A stretch of DNA of 64,000 nucleotides from Candidatus Melainabacteria bacterium MEL.A1 (lineage in GTDB: Bacteria > Cyanobacteriota > Vampirovibrionia > Gastranaerophilales > Gastranaerophilaceae). The notes below the pieces were generated by a model. The model was not told where the DNA came from, searched no databases, and saw only the letters and a program-made list of their open reading frames with translations. The stretch lies in contig CP017245.1 of NCBI GenBank assembly GCA_001765415.1, positions 806,001 through 870,000 of the forward strand, read 5' to 3'. Numbering within the stretch: the first letter of the stretch is position 1; each line of letters starts with the position of its first letter. Shown piece after piece: positions 36,653-46,497 of this stretch. Position numbers and translations under genes: made by a program.

Positions 36653-37924
36653 ATGCTCTGGTATTTATTAAATTTAAGCATCATTTTGGTTTTTATCATA
36701 TTGTTTTTAATCACAAGACAAACAAACAAACGCTGGTCAAAAATCAACGACTATTTGGGCATGGTCACAAACACTGTAAACTCGGTTCGTTACGGGAATT
36801 TGTCAACAAAAATTGAAGAAATTAATCATCCGACATATCAAAACGTAACAGATAGTATCAACCGAATGGTAGAAACTCTTAACGATAGAGAAAAAATGAT
36901 TGTAGAATACCAAAACGAATTAATGCGCCAGAACAAATTACTTGAATCTGTTATTAACTCTTTGTCTGACGGGATTTTAATAATCAATGACAAACATAAT
37001 ATTTTACGAGCAACACCACAAATTATTGAATGGTTTGGCTCAAAAGGACAAGATATTATTGGCACTAATATATTTGAATATATTCAAATAATTGATGACA
37101 CACCTATTGAACGCGTCAAAAATAAAGATGTTTTCATCAAACACACTCCGACAAATAATTTTATTATGCACTCAATAAAACTGTCGCTAGATGATGACAA
37201 AAAGCGTTACGTAATCCTGATAAAAGACGTTACGACAGAAAGAGAAATCGAAACTTTAAAAGAGGATTTTGTCGCAACATTAACCCATGACTTGAAAGTC
37301 CCAATCGTTGCAGAATCAAATATAATCAACTTTTTACTAAACGGCACTTTTGGAGAAATTACCGACAAACAAGAAATTGCTCTTCTTAATATGAAAAAAT
37401 CTAACCAAGAACTTGTTGAGCTTGTACAAATCATCCTTGAAACTTACAAAATTAAAGAAACCGGCATAAAATTATTAAAAGAAAATATTATGCTTAACAA
37501 TTTTATTACAAACATTGTAGTAAGCACTCAACCAATTGCGAACAGTTCAAAAATAACTATTCATTTCACACCATCAAGAGATATCAAGGTAACTGCAGAC
37601 CCAATGCAATTGGAAAGAGTTATAAAAAATTTGATATCCAATGCAATTTCGCATAGCAATACAAAAGACAGAATTGACATAAAAACAGGTGAAATTCCAG
37701 GATATATAACTATTTCGGTAATTGATTACGGACAAGGAATTCCACCTAAAGAAGTTAAATTAATATTTAATAAATATTATTCTGCTGCGAAAAAATTCCG
37801 CAAAATCGGCACAGGATTAGGATTATATTTATCACAACAAATTATAAAATCTCATGGAGGAGAAATTACCGTAAATAGTGTCGAAAATGTCAGAACAGAA
37901 TTTTGCATTAAATTACCGTTGTAG
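36653..37924 (+). CDS. Membrane sensor histidine kinase (orphan)
   Basis: A 423-residue kinase: one N-terminal membrane helix (about 3-20) with almost no periplasmic part, a HAMP-like linker, a PAS domain (about 95-195), then HisKA with phospho-accepting His212 in TLTHDLKVP. The HATPase domain has N, G1 and G2 boxes (LISNAISHSN, DYGQGIPP, GTGLGLYLSQQII). The start has GAGAAGGGG upstream. No response regulator is adjacent, so its partner is elsewhere. Confidence 0.93.
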   Translation: MLWYLLNLSIILVFIILFLITRQTNKRWSKINDYLGMVTNTVNSVRYGNLSTKIEEINHPTYQNVTDSINRMVETLNDREKMIVEYQNELMRQNKLLESVINSLSDGILIINDKHNILRATPQIIEWFGSKGQDIIGTNIFEYIQIIDDTPIERVKNKDVFIKHTPTNNFIMHSIKLSLDDDKKRYVILIKDVTTEREIETLKEDFVATLTHDLKVPIVAESNIINFLLNGTFGEITDKQEIALLNMKKSNQELVELVQIILETYKIKETGIKLLKENIMLNNFITNIVVSTQPIANSSKITIHFTPSRDIKVTADPMQLERVIKNLISNAISHSNTKDRIDIKTGEIPGYITISVIDYGQGIPPKEVKLIFNKYYSAAKKFRKIGTGLGLYLSQQIIKSHGGEITVNSVENVRTEFCIKLPL

Positions 37925-38210
37925 GTAAGCGGACTAGATGCAAAAAGGCAAAGATACGAAATCTGCTAAGCTCAAAGCGGCTAAGAAAGTTTTAATTCAG
38001 AGATTATCAATATTTATAAGAGATTGCGCAATAAGTGCGCAATGACAAGGTAAAACATCCTCCCTTTTGAGGGAGGAATGAGGTGGGTGCTGATTAAATA
38101 TTATTCAAAGTAAAACAAAAACCAATCCCCCTTTTATTCCCCCTTTACAAGGGGGATAATACTCATAACCTTCTCTTATTAGGGAAGGGAATAGTTTTTT
38201 GCCAAATATA
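37925..38210. other. 286-bp spacer with repeats
   Basis: No gene is visible. It contains a TTGCGCA/TGCGCAA hairpin (38024-38042), repeat copy C (38056-38100), a CCCCC/GGGGG hairpin and AGGGAAGGGAA. It separates the histidine kinase from the convergent prepilin-like gene. Confidence 0.6.
38056..38100 (+). repeat. Modular dispersed intergenic repeat, copy C
   Basis: It carries the CCTCCC/GGGAGG hairpin and GGTGGGTGCTGATT module shared with copies A and D. The downstream modules have been replaced by other short hairpins. Confidence 0.6.
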
Positions 38211-39984
38211 TTAGAAAAATTTTACAGGACTTACATATTTCAAGATACATACATTAGCACCTTCATTACAGGTTGGCTCTAATGATACGCCTGAACAATA
38301 TGGTGTAGTTGAATTTATGTAGCCCGATGTACAAGCACTTTCTTTAAATGGAACACTTTTCTTTATCCATAAGACTTGACGGTGACCGGTTGTTGTGATT
38401 ACTTCTTTTTGGACACTGGTCATCAAATGTTGGCGACTTGTTCCTCCGTATTCTTTTTCTCCTTCTGTATGATACAATGGAATAACTTTACCTGCCATTG
38501 TAATATAGAATGGGAATACATCTTCCCATAATGTGGATGATCCTTTTTCGCCATCAATATCTAAATATACTGTATATCCAAATTCATTTACATTTACAGT
38601 TGTTCCGTCTGCCAATTCATAAGAACCGCCTTGATTATTACCGGCTAACAAAGGTAATGGTGCCGGATTTTGACGAACATTATATAGTTTAAGACCGTTT
38701 CTCAATACGATATCTGCTTTTTTGTCTGTAAAATCTGTTAAATTAGATGCGATTGCATCACCATTGCATTCTTCGGCAGTGGATTTAGTGTTTGTATAAT
38801 CTAAAAATTTATCGCAGAAATTTGCGCCTTTTCGTGGTAAAGTTGCGGTTTCCGGTACACAAGCACAAGAAGTTTTGCTCCATCGAGAGCCTTCTTGATT
38901 ACAAGGAACGGGGTTATAATCACAAGTTGGATAACCTTGCCATTCTCGTTGATTTTGGCAGTATTCTGTGCGAATTGTTGCCTCTGACGGTTGGTTTGAA
39001 CAAACATTTTCGGTTGGAGTGTCGTCTTCTTCTGTAATTATGTATGGAGGATAAATATTACCTGACTTAGGTTTACACAAAAAAAGATTATCAACCTCGT
39101 ATTGCCCCGAACAAGAATGTTTTTTTGTACCTGAAATAAATTTTCCCGCAAATTTCGAGCAATTATAATTTTCTAAAGGTGGATCCCAGAAACTAATACC
39201 TGCAGAAATATCATAGTCATAGTTATACTGATACGGTAACATAAAATAATAACCAGTATTTTTATCACCTGCAAATATTCTTCCACAATTTTGAGCCGTG
39301 TTTGGTTCTTGAGAAATATCATTTGTACAAGGATGATTACATTCTCTTTCATCGTAAGTAGTTAAATTTTGGTATAATAAAACTAAATCATCATTATAAC
39401 ATTCTCCTTTATGAGTAGGAATAGAAGTAAAAGTTCTGTAGTAATTATATTTTCCAGAACACTTTTTATAATTATCTGTTGTTCCATCCGAGAAATGCAA
39501 AGTTTTTCCAATATTTAAATCACCTTGAAACCCCAAACAACCATTTTCTTGAGAAGAACAATCTCGATACATATCATCTAAACTATCAAAATCATAACCT
39601 CTCTGCGATGCGTACCACACTACCATACCACCATTATGCTCCATTGTAAGAGGAGCCTGTGTTCTATAAACTGTTTTGGAAAAAACAGGAGTTGAATATA
39701 GCATATTAAATAAATTGAAATTTTTATAAAACACAGTTTGCATATAATCATCGTCAGTGGATTTGAAATCACCTAACATTTGACCTGTGACATTTCTAAG
39801 TGTTGAATACCCCATATAATAAGTATATGAGATAATATTATCTAATTTAGCCTTTGTAATTTTTATGCTTACGCCTGCAACAACCGCAATAACTAACATT
39901 ACAATTACAACTTCGGCTAAAGTATAGGCTAGTCTAGGAGTTGCCCCCCCCCGATTTTTTAATAATATTGCATGTCTTTTCCAT
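38211..39984 (-). pseudogene. Large prepilin-like protein, frameshifted at a run of nine G (probable phase-variable gene)
   Basis: The long frame (39899-38211, 562 residues) starts inside a prepilin helix. Reading farther upstream in that frame gives PRLAYTLAEVVIVMLVIAVV, a class III prepilin leader, but no start codon. An ATG at 39984 with AAGGAG ten bases upstream reads MEKTCNIIKKSGGGN and then a stop, because nine G (39944-39952, C on the plus strand) put it one base out. Eight G would join both into one 590-residue protein: basic leader, cleavage before Tyr20, Glu at mature position 5, and a large Cys-rich extracellular body. The tract could be a slippage switch or a sequencing error. Confidence 0.8.
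39944..39952. other. Homopolymer tract (nine C on plus strand) in the prepilin leader
   Basis: It is the longest G/C homopolymer I noticed in this AT-rich window, and lies within codons 11-14 of a gene whose reading frame it controls. One base fewer restores the frame. Confidence 0.85.
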
Positions 39985-40119
39985 AACCCAATTACTCCTT
40001 TTCAAATATATGTTTTTATTTTAACATATATTTGAATATTTTTCAAGATTTAAAAATAAATTATATATAAATGCGATTACTACGTCACTTCGCTCCTTAT
40101 AATGACATGTAAACTTCAA

Positions 40120-40215
40120 ATCCTCCCTGCGAGGGAGGATTTAGGTGGGTGCTGATTTTATTTTTCATGTTTCCCTCACGGGATAGCAACCATCCCTAGC
40201 ACCTCTCGCAGAACA
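40120..40215 (+). repeat. Modular dispersed intergenic repeat, copy D
   Basis: TCCTCCC/GGGAGGA hairpin, GGTGGGTGCTGATT, an AT-rich stretch, then GGGATAGCAACCATCCC (40180-40196) and TAGCACCTCTCGCAGAACA. The last part aligns with copy B near 9776-9795. It lies between the prepilin-like and ComF-like genes (39985-40266), which otherwise hold no gene. Confidence 0.7.
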
Positions 40216-40254
40216 GGATATATTTCATAATTTTTTCAAATATGGTGTTTATTA

Positions 40255-40260
40255 TATAAT
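40255..40260 (+). promoter_or_regulatory. Leaderless -10 of the ComF-like gene
   Basis: TATAAT ends seven bases before the ATG at 40267; TTTTCA at 40233-40238 may serve as -35. No Shine-Dalgarno is present. Confidence 0.65.
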
Positions 40261-40266
40261 TTTATT

Positions 40267-40911
40267 ATGATACAAAAACTTTTATCACTACTCGATTGGA
40301 TTTATAAAAAGAAATGTTATTTTTGCAGAAACTCTAATGAAGCCGTCAAAATGTGTTCAAAATGCTATGACGATATGGATTTTTTACCAATCAGAGTTGA
40401 TAGAATTGTGGAGAAGAAAAAAGTTTATTGTGCCGGAATTTATTCAAAAAATCTGCAAAAATTGATAAGAGGCTTAAAATATCACGACCAAAGAGATTTA
40501 GCCTACTATCTAGCAAAATTTATGGCAGAATATCTAAATAAAATAGAGGGAATTTCTAAATTTGAAATAGTTCCAGTTCCGATTTATCCCAAAAGAGAGA
40601 AAAAACGAAAATACAATCACATGAATTTAGTGGGAATTGAACTTTCCAGAATAACTTCTCAACCTCTAAACACAAATATTATCAAACGAATTAAGGACAC
40701 AAAACCGCAATATAAATTAAAAAGAACAGAAAGAATGAAAAATTTATCAGAAGCTTTCAAGGTTGATAAAAGCTACTACCACAACAAGACGTTATTATTA
40801 ATGGACGATATTTGTACAACCGGTTCTACTTTTGAAGAAATGATAAAAGAATTTGAAAAAAACGGAATTACGAACATAATCTGCTTTGCAGCAACAACCC
40901 CATTTGAATAA
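40267..40911 (+). CDS. ComF family phosphoribosyltransferase-like protein
   Basis: A 214-residue protein with an N-terminal four-Cys zinc finger (CYFCRNSNEAVKMCSKCYDD) and a C-terminal type I phosphoribosyltransferase fold (LLLMDDICTTGSTFEEM). ComF proteins assist DNA uptake and processing in natural transformation. With comM and the pilus genes in this window it suggests competence. It starts a three-gene plus-strand group. Confidence 0.9.
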   Translation: MIQKLLSLLDWIYKKKCYFCRNSNEAVKMCSKCYDDMDFLPIRVDRIVEKKKVYCAGIYSKNLQKLIRGLKYHDQRDLAYYLAKFMAEYLNKIEGISKFEIVPVPIYPKREKKRKYNHMNLVGIELSRITSQPLNTNIIKRIKDTKPQYKLKRTERMKNLSEAFKVDKSYYHNKTLLLMDDICTTGSTFEEMIKEFEKNGITNIICFAATTPFE

Positions 40912-40920
40912 GGATTTAAA

Positions 40921-41235
40921 ATGATACTAGGCGAATTTTCAAAATATATTCAATCAAGAAACAATGACATAACCTCTAACAAAGCAACCGGTACAAAAAT
41001 TCTATGCGACTGGATTGAGCTTGTTATAAACAAAAATCCGAAAAATAACGTTGACAAAATTGTACATAAAGAAATCATGCTTGCAAAAAACAAATCAAAT
41101 GATTTTTTTATAGTTGGCAAGTCTGAAAGTGGCAGGGTATTGGTAAATGCACTATACAATTATGCTTTAAGCTATGAGCATTACATTATGAGTAAATGGC
41201 TTGAAAATAAAAAAGCCAACGATTTCAAAAAATAA
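40921..41235 (+). CDS. Small protein of unknown function after the ComF-like gene
   Basis: A 104-residue mostly helical protein (MILGEFSKYIQSRNNDITSN) ending in a Lys-rich tail. It has no signal peptide or membrane segment. It starts nine bases after the ComF-like stop, so it is probably co-transcribed. Family not recognised. Confidence 0.6.
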   Translation: MILGEFSKYIQSRNNDITSNKATGTKILCDWIELVINKNPKNNVDKIVHKEIMLAKNKSNDFFIVGKSESGRVLVNALYNYALSYEHYIMSKWLENKKANDFKK

Positions 41236-41309
41236 TTACCCTGTCGGAGAATTTAACTCACTTTTTTAAAAAGTAGAATGATGTTAAATAAAAAAGGAGT
41301 TAAAATTAT

Positions 41310-42167
41310 ATGACAAATGCAATTTTTCAAACACCGGTATGCCAGCTAATAGAATTACATAATTTATTTATTGAATTAACCGCAAAAAACTGCAATCAAC
41401 GCTGCAAACATTGCTATATAGATTTCCCTTTAACCAAAAATGTTAAAGATTTTATTTCTGTAGATGCAGTAAAAATGGCTCTTGCTGATACTAAAAAAGA
41501 AAATATTCAATGTATATACTTAACAGGCGCAGAACCAATGACACACCCTGATTTCAATTCTATTTTAAGATTATGCCTAAAGCGTTCCAATGTCTGCATT
41601 TTTACAAACGGAACTTTTTTAAACGAGAAAAAAGTTAGATTTTTAAAACGAGTACAAGAAGAAAGCTCAAATGAAATAATTTTCAAACTAAGTATTGATC
41701 ATTATGATGAGGTAAAAAATGATGATATCAGAGGGCGAGGAGCGTACAGGCAGACTATCTTTGCAATAAAAAGTCTTGTTAAACACGATTTTAATCCGCT
41801 ATTATGTATCACAAATTATTATCACGAGGACAAATCTGAGTTACTAAAAGAGTTTAAAAAACTTTGTTTAAAAATTGGCTTTGAGGCAAACAAAAATAAT
41901 TTCACTATAAATGACTATTACGATAAAGAACAACCATTTGAAATCCCTTCAGAAGTTAAATATCAAGATTTTGACTGCAAATATGGAAGAATTTTAACCG
42001 CAAAAGGAGTTTACAGTTGCCCGTTTTTGGCAAATGATCATAGAGGTAGATGTGGTTCTGATTTTAAGGATTTTGCAAGACACAACACAATTGAAACTTC
42101 GTTCTGTTCCACGTGCATAAAAAATTCCGAAAAACTTTTCGGAATTAATTATAAATTATTTGTGTAA
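41310..42167 (+). CDS. Radical SAM protein with C-terminal cysteine cluster
   Basis: A 285-residue radical SAM enzyme. The 4Fe-4S site is CNQRCKHC (CX3CX2C) near residue 30; GAEP and FTNGTFL motifs of the barrel follow. The C-terminal part has CKYGRILTAKGVYSCPFLAN and CSTCIK, which could bind an auxiliary cluster as in SPASM/twitch enzymes. The ribosome site is AAAAGGAG. No precursor peptide is obvious next to it, so the substrate is unknown. Confidence 0.85.
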   Translation: MTNAIFQTPVCQLIELHNLFIELTAKNCNQRCKHCYIDFPLTKNVKDFISVDAVKMALADTKKENIQCIYLTGAEPMTHPDFNSILRLCLKRSNVCIFTNGTFLNEKKVRFLKRVQEESSNEIIFKLSIDHYDEVKNDDIRGRGAYRQTIFAIKSLVKHDFNPLLCITNYYHEDKSELLKEFKKLCLKIGFEANKNNFTINDYYDKEQPFEIPSEVKYQDFDCKYGRILTAKGVYSCPFLANDHRGRCGSDFKDFARHNTIETSFCSTCIKNSEKLFGINYKLFV

Positions 42168-42234
42168 TTGTTGAAAATAACGAAATTTACGTCGTCTTAA
42201 CTGTCACCCTGAACTTTGTGCTACTCACATAACA

Positions 42235-42951
42235 CTATTCAGCTTCTGGAGAAGTGCCGCCATCTGCCGGTTGTGGAGAAGGTGGAGTTGACTGACTGTC
42301 TGCTTGTTGTTGGTTTGCCTTAGCTTCTTCTGCAGCTGCAGCTGCTTCCGCAGCAGCGGTTGCCGCATCCTTTTGAGCATATAGCTTAAATTGAAGATTT
42401 ACTAACAAAATTCTTTTATTCTTTTGGTAAGGCAAGATTTCAATACTTGAAATATCCAAAAAGTGTTCATGTTTATAAAGTTCTCTCAAGAAACCTGCAA
42501 AGTTACCATAACTTGCAATCATTTCAGCAGTGACACGGCAAACATGGTATTTTGCACCTGCATTTTTTACAAAGTTATCGTCTTGAGGGTCATAATCATA
42601 TTTTACAGAACGAGCTTTAATTTTGTTATCTCTCATTACTTGCAAAATTTCGCCAAACTCATCCGAAATCGCAGCCTCTGTATCTAAACCATCACTAATT
42701 GGTTTGAAAAACATTTTTAGAACGCTTTCATCTTCAGCTTCTTTTTTAGCTGCATCATCTTTCAATTCTTGTAATTTTCTTTCTGCATCAGCCAAAGACG
42801 CATTTTGAGTTTTATAGTTATCTTGAATTTCAACTATATTTCCGACCAACGGAATTGTTTTAGCTAACACACCGATGAATACTAAAAGAGCAACCGCTAG
42901 TATTGCAACGGCTATTTGAAATTTTTTCAAGTACACAGTATATTTTTCCAC
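42235..42951 (-). CDS. pilO: Type IV pilus assembly PilO-like protein
   Basis: A 238-residue protein with a GTG start after AGGAGAG. A short cytoplasmic tail is followed by a membrane helix (about 11-31), a coiled coil (QNASLADAERKLQELKDDAA) and a ferredoxin-like domain (AEMIASYGNFAGFLRELYKH), the PilO plan. The tail is Ala/Gln/Pro-rich. It aligns the pilus inner-membrane platform with PilN. It is the second gene after the PilM-PilN fusion. Confidence 0.8.
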   Translation of the reverse strand: MEKYTVYLKKFQIAVAILAVALLVFIGVLAKTIPLVGNIVEIQDNYKTQNASLADAERKLQELKDDAAKKEAEDESVLKMFFKPISDGLDTEAAISDEFGEILQVMRDNKIKARSVKYDYDPQDDNFVKNAGAKYHVCRVTAEMIASYGNFAGFLRELYKHEHFLDISSIEILPYQKNKRILLVNLQFKLYAQKDAATAAAEAAAAAEEAKANQQQADSQSTPPSPQPADGGTSPEAE

Positions 42952-42977
42952 GATTTACTCTCCTAGTTTCCTTGTTT

Positions 42978-44681
42978 TCAGAAATTTAATAATGGTTTGT
43001 TATTCAACAACCCACCTTTATTCTGCTTAGTTTCTTCTTCTTGAGGTTGTTGCTGCTCTTGATTAGCATTATCATTTTCAGCCGGAGGATTTAATTCCGA
43101 TGCTGTCATATTAGTAATTTCAAATTCATAATCAGTAGGTTTTGTCGGGTCAACACTAACCGCATCGTCAACATTATCTGATTTCATTTGAAGTTTGTGA
43201 AGTCTTAATTGAGTATTAATTAAAGAATCCTTCATATTTCTAAAGAATAAATAAATATCTTCAACATTCTTAGCTTCACCTTTAATATCAATTTTACCAT
43301 CATCTTTTGCAACGAAATAAGTTACCCAAAGATTTTTCGGAACAGATTCTCCCAATGCTGTATAAGCCATCAATTTCGATCTGTTGTTGCCCAAAACCTT
43401 TTTAATTTCAGCGTTTACGTCAAAATCATTTGTTTTATTTTGAGCATCTTGAATTTTCTTAATTTCAGCATTTGTTTGTTCCAACCTGCTATTTACATCA
43501 TCCAATTGAGCTTGTTTTGACTTTTGTATCATTGGGATACCAACAAAGGCTGCCAATGTCGGAACTAAAACAATTGCCGCAATTAAAGCTGCAACTCGAG
43601 TCGCCATATTTGGAGAAATATCAAATTCCGTAGAACCCAACACAACATGCACCGGAGCATCAGGGTCGTCAGATGAAACATCTCCAACTTTTGATGAAGT
43701 AAAACTGAATTTTATAGGCATTGAAACGGCATTTCCAACGGCAATACCAATTGCTTCAAGAGAAATCTTATGCGCCGTTTCTTCTAAAACCTCTAAACTT
43801 ACAGGCAAAACATCCTGTTTTTTAAACGAATTATTTTCCAAGAAACTTACATTACCTTCAACCGGCAATCTATTTGCTAATAATTCTGCACTTACCATAT
43901 CTGTTTCAGATACAATGTACAAATAATTTGCAGGATAGCTCATCAAAGTAATTTGAGCTGATGCACTAATTGCATTATAAATTTCATCTCCTTCAAAAGA
44001 TTTGATAGCCAAAGGTTCTTCGTAATAATCAATAATATTTTTACCAATTAACGAACAAATTGAATAGCCGTTTTGAGAAATTAACATCAAATTCCAAGAA
44101 ACATTTTTTTTCATTTGCTCTTCTGCCAAACCAGAAAAAGCCAATGCTTTCAAAATAGAAGTCAATGACATTTCTACACCGGCTAAAGTATAGCCCAATT
44201 CTGTCAATGCGTTTTTGACATCCTCAATAACATTCTTCTGAATAGCAGAATAAAACAATTTTCTTGTATCACCTGATTGAGTTCCAGTTGCATCTGTCCA
44301 ACTGATAACAGGTTCATATCTTTTAAATATATAAAACTGTTCAACTTCCGAAGTCAAAGCCTCTGTAACACCATCATCACCTAATAACAATGGCAAAGTT
44401 GTACTTCCGAACAAAACCATCGGCAAGTTCAAAACTACGCTACTTTTAGCCGGAACTCCCAATTCTGCAAACAGTTCCGATATAGCGTTTTTAAATTCTT
44501 CCATATTCGCAATTTCACGAACAGCTTCATTATATTCCAAAGGGCGGAAAGCATAATTCTTTACAGAACGGCTTGCTATATCTAATTGGATAAGCTCCAA
44601 ACCTACCCCTGGAGTGACTGAAAGGTACACAGATTCCTTCTGTCCCATTCCTAATTGTGATAAAATATTGTTTAAATCCAT
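42978..44681 (-). CDS. PilM-PilN fusion protein of the type IV pilus
   Basis: A 567-residue protein. Residues 1-330 resemble PilM, an actin-like cytoplasmic ATPase-fold protein (ESVYLSVTPGVGLELIQLDI, SSVVLNLPMVLFG). A membrane helix at about 375-395 (RVAALIAAIVLVPTLAAFVG), a coiled coil and a PilN-type periplasmic domain (VPKNLWVTYFVAKDDGKIDI) follow, with a Gln/Glu/Asn-rich tail. In most bacteria PilM binds the short N-terminus of a separate PilN; here they appear covalently joined. pilO follows 26 bases on. Confidence 0.78.
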   Translation of the reverse strand: MDLNNILSQLGMGQKESVYLSVTPGVGLELIQLDIASRSVKNYAFRPLEYNEAVREIANMEEFKNAISELFAELGVPAKSSVVLNLPMVLFGSTTLPLLLGDDGVTEALTSEVEQFYIFKRYEPVISWTDATGTQSGDTRKLFYSAIQKNVIEDVKNALTELGYTLAGVEMSLTSILKALAFSGLAEEQMKKNVSWNLMLISQNGYSICSLIGKNIIDYYEEPLAIKSFEGDEIYNAISASAQITLMSYPANYLYIVSETDMVSAELLANRLPVEGNVSFLENNSFKKQDVLPVSLEVLEETAHKISLEAIGIAVGNAVSMPIKFSFTSSKVGDVSSDDPDAPVHVVLGSTEFDISPNMATRVAALIAAIVLVPTLAAFVGIPMIQKSKQAQLDDVNSRLEQTNAEIKKIQDAQNKTNDFDVNAEIKKVLGNNRSKLMAYTALGESVPKNLWVTYFVAKDDGKIDIKGEAKNVEDIYLFFRNMKDSLINTQLRLHKLQMKSDNVDDAVSVDPTKPTDYEFEITNMTASELNPPAENDNANQEQQQPQEEETKQNKGGLLNNKPLLNF

Positions 44682-44791
44682 AATTTCTTTTTCTTACTTA
44701 TTTACTCACTTACTTTTTTATTATACAATATATTTTATAAAGATTGCAATATTAACATAAATTTACACTAAATGTAGGAGAGTTTACATTA

Positions 44792-45712
44792 ATGAACGAG
44801 CTAATAGAAAAAATTAATAAATTAAAAAAAGAAAAAAACGCCGTTATATTGGCACATTGCTACCAAAATGTCGAAATTGATGAAGTTGCTGATTATGTTG
44901 GCGACTCTTTGTATTTAAGTCAAATGGCAGCAAAAACAAATGCGGATATCATAATTTTTGCAGGGGTTTATTTCATGGCACAAACTGCAAAAATTCTTAA
45001 TCCTAGCAGAAAAGTTTTATTACCTCGTTTGGAATCAGGTTGCCGCATGGCAGACATGATTACATTGGATCAATTAAGAGAATTTAAAAGCAAATATCCT
45101 AAAATGCCGACTGTATGTTATATTAATTCAACTGCAGAAGTTAAATCAGAATGTGATATTTGCTGTACAAGCTCAAATGCCGTCAAAATCGTTGATAGCT
45201 TGAAAGCTGATGAAATTTTATTCCTGCCAGACACATATTTGGGTAAATGGGTAGAATCTCAGCTCGGCAATGTTAAAGTTAATACATACACTGGTTTCTG
45301 TCCAACACACGTTCAAATCAGACCAAATGACGTTACAGAGGCTAGAAAAAAATACCCGAATGCACTCGTTCTTGCTCATCCAGAATGCCACCAATCAGTT
45401 GTTGCAATGGCTGATTATGTTGGTTCAACCACCGGTATTATGAAGTTTGCAGCTCAAAGCGACAAAAAAGAATTTATTATTGCGACAGAAAAAGGGGTTG
45501 TCGACAGATTAAAAAGAGATTATCCTGAAAAAGAATTTTATCTTATAAAAGATAACGTAATTTGCCCGAATATGAAATGGCACACTTTAACAGATATTTA
45601 TAATGCTCTTGATAGAGAAGAACATGAAATTACAGTTGATACAGAAATAGCATCAAAAGCTTTGAAATGTATTGACAGAATGCTTGAAGTTTCAGCGATA
45701 GGAGCAAAATAA
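44792..45712 (+). CDS. nadA: Quinolinate synthase
   Basis: A 306-residue NadA that condenses iminoaspartate with dihydroxyacetone phosphate to quinolinate for NAD. The three cluster cysteines appear in LESGCRMADMI, the CDICCTSSNA region and AHPECHQSVV. The start has GGAGAG. Its stop overlaps the rlmB start (TAATG). NadB and NadC are not in the window. Confidence 0.96.
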   Translation: MNELIEKINKLKKEKNAVILAHCYQNVEIDEVADYVGDSLYLSQMAAKTNADIIIFAGVYFMAQTAKILNPSRKVLLPRLESGCRMADMITLDQLREFKSKYPKMPTVCYINSTAEVKSECDICCTSSNAVKIVDSLKADEILFLPDTYLGKWVESQLGNVKVNTYTGFCPTHVQIRPNDVTEARKKYPNALVLAHPECHQSVVAMADYVGSTTGIMKFAAQSDKKEFIIATEKGVVDRLKRDYPEKEFYLIKDNVICPNMKWHTLTDIYNALDREEHEITVDTEIASKALKCIDRMLEVSAIGAK

Positions 45713-46452
45713 TGGCAAACGATATAATTTTTGGGAAAAATTCCGTTATGGAAGCACTAATCGCAGGCGATAGAGAAATTAACAAAATACTTATCTCAAA
45801 AAATATTCATAGCGATAACAAACTTAACAAAATCAAAGAATTGGCTCGAGAAAGAGGAATTGTTTTTCAATTTGTTGCAAAAGAAAAATTCCAACCTTAT
45901 GCAGAATATAACCATCAAGGGATTATCGCTCAAATCTCCCCCATCAAATATATGGACTTGGATGATTTTTTAGATAAAGAAAAATATGAAAACGCAGCTC
46001 TTGTAATTCTTGACGGAGTAGAAGATTCGCATAATTTAGGTTCAATTATCAGAACTTGTGTTTGCGCAGGTGTTGCCGGAATTATTATTCCTTCAAGAAG
46101 AAATGTGCAGGTGAACGCTACAGTTGAAAAAACAAGTGCAGGCGCAATCAATCATATTCCGATTATAAAAGTTAACAGTTTGGTAAATGCAGTTCAAAAA
46201 TTAAAAAATTCCGACTGGTGGGTAGTTGCGGCAGACGCAAGTGCGAAAGATAATTATTATGATGTTAATTACAAAGACATGAACTGCGCAATAATTATGG
46301 GAGCAGAACACACCGGAGTGTCAAAATCACTACTTAAACTTTCCGATTTTATAGTAAAAATTCCGATGTTTAAGGATTTTAACTCTCTTAATGTTTCAAA
46401 CGCATTAAGCGCAATCATTTTCGAAACAGTTAGACAAAAACTAAAAAATTAA
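45712..46452 (+). CDS. rlmB: TrmH/SpoU-family 2'-O-ribose rRNA methyltransferase
   Basis: A 246-residue SpoU methyltransferase with an N-terminal substrate-binding domain (IIFGKNSVMEALIAGDREIN) and knotted catalytic motifs: GVEDSHNLGSIIRTC, IIMGAEHTGVS and SLNVSNALSAIIFE. It probably methylates a guanosine in 23S rRNA. It is coupled to nadA by a one-base overlap and precedes rpoD. Confidence 0.93.
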   Translation: MANDIIFGKNSVMEALIAGDREINKILISKNIHSDNKLNKIKELARERGIVFQFVAKEKFQPYAEYNHQGIIAQISPIKYMDLDDFLDKEKYENAALVILDGVEDSHNLGSIIRTCVCAGVAGIIIPSRRNVQVNATVEKTSAGAINHIPIIKVNSLVNAVQKLKNSDWWVVAADASAKDNYYDVNYKDMNCAIIMGAEHTGVSKSLLKLSDFIVKIPMFKDFNSLNVSNALSAIIFETVRQKLKN

Positions 46453-46497
46453 CTATAATAAACACAACAATTTGTATTTGCATATCAGGAGAGAGAA

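Noticed and set aside
38792..39037. Plus-strand frames within the prepilin-like gene
   Set aside because: They are antisense shadows of a gene whose protein features (prepilin leader, many Cys) are clear on the minus strand.
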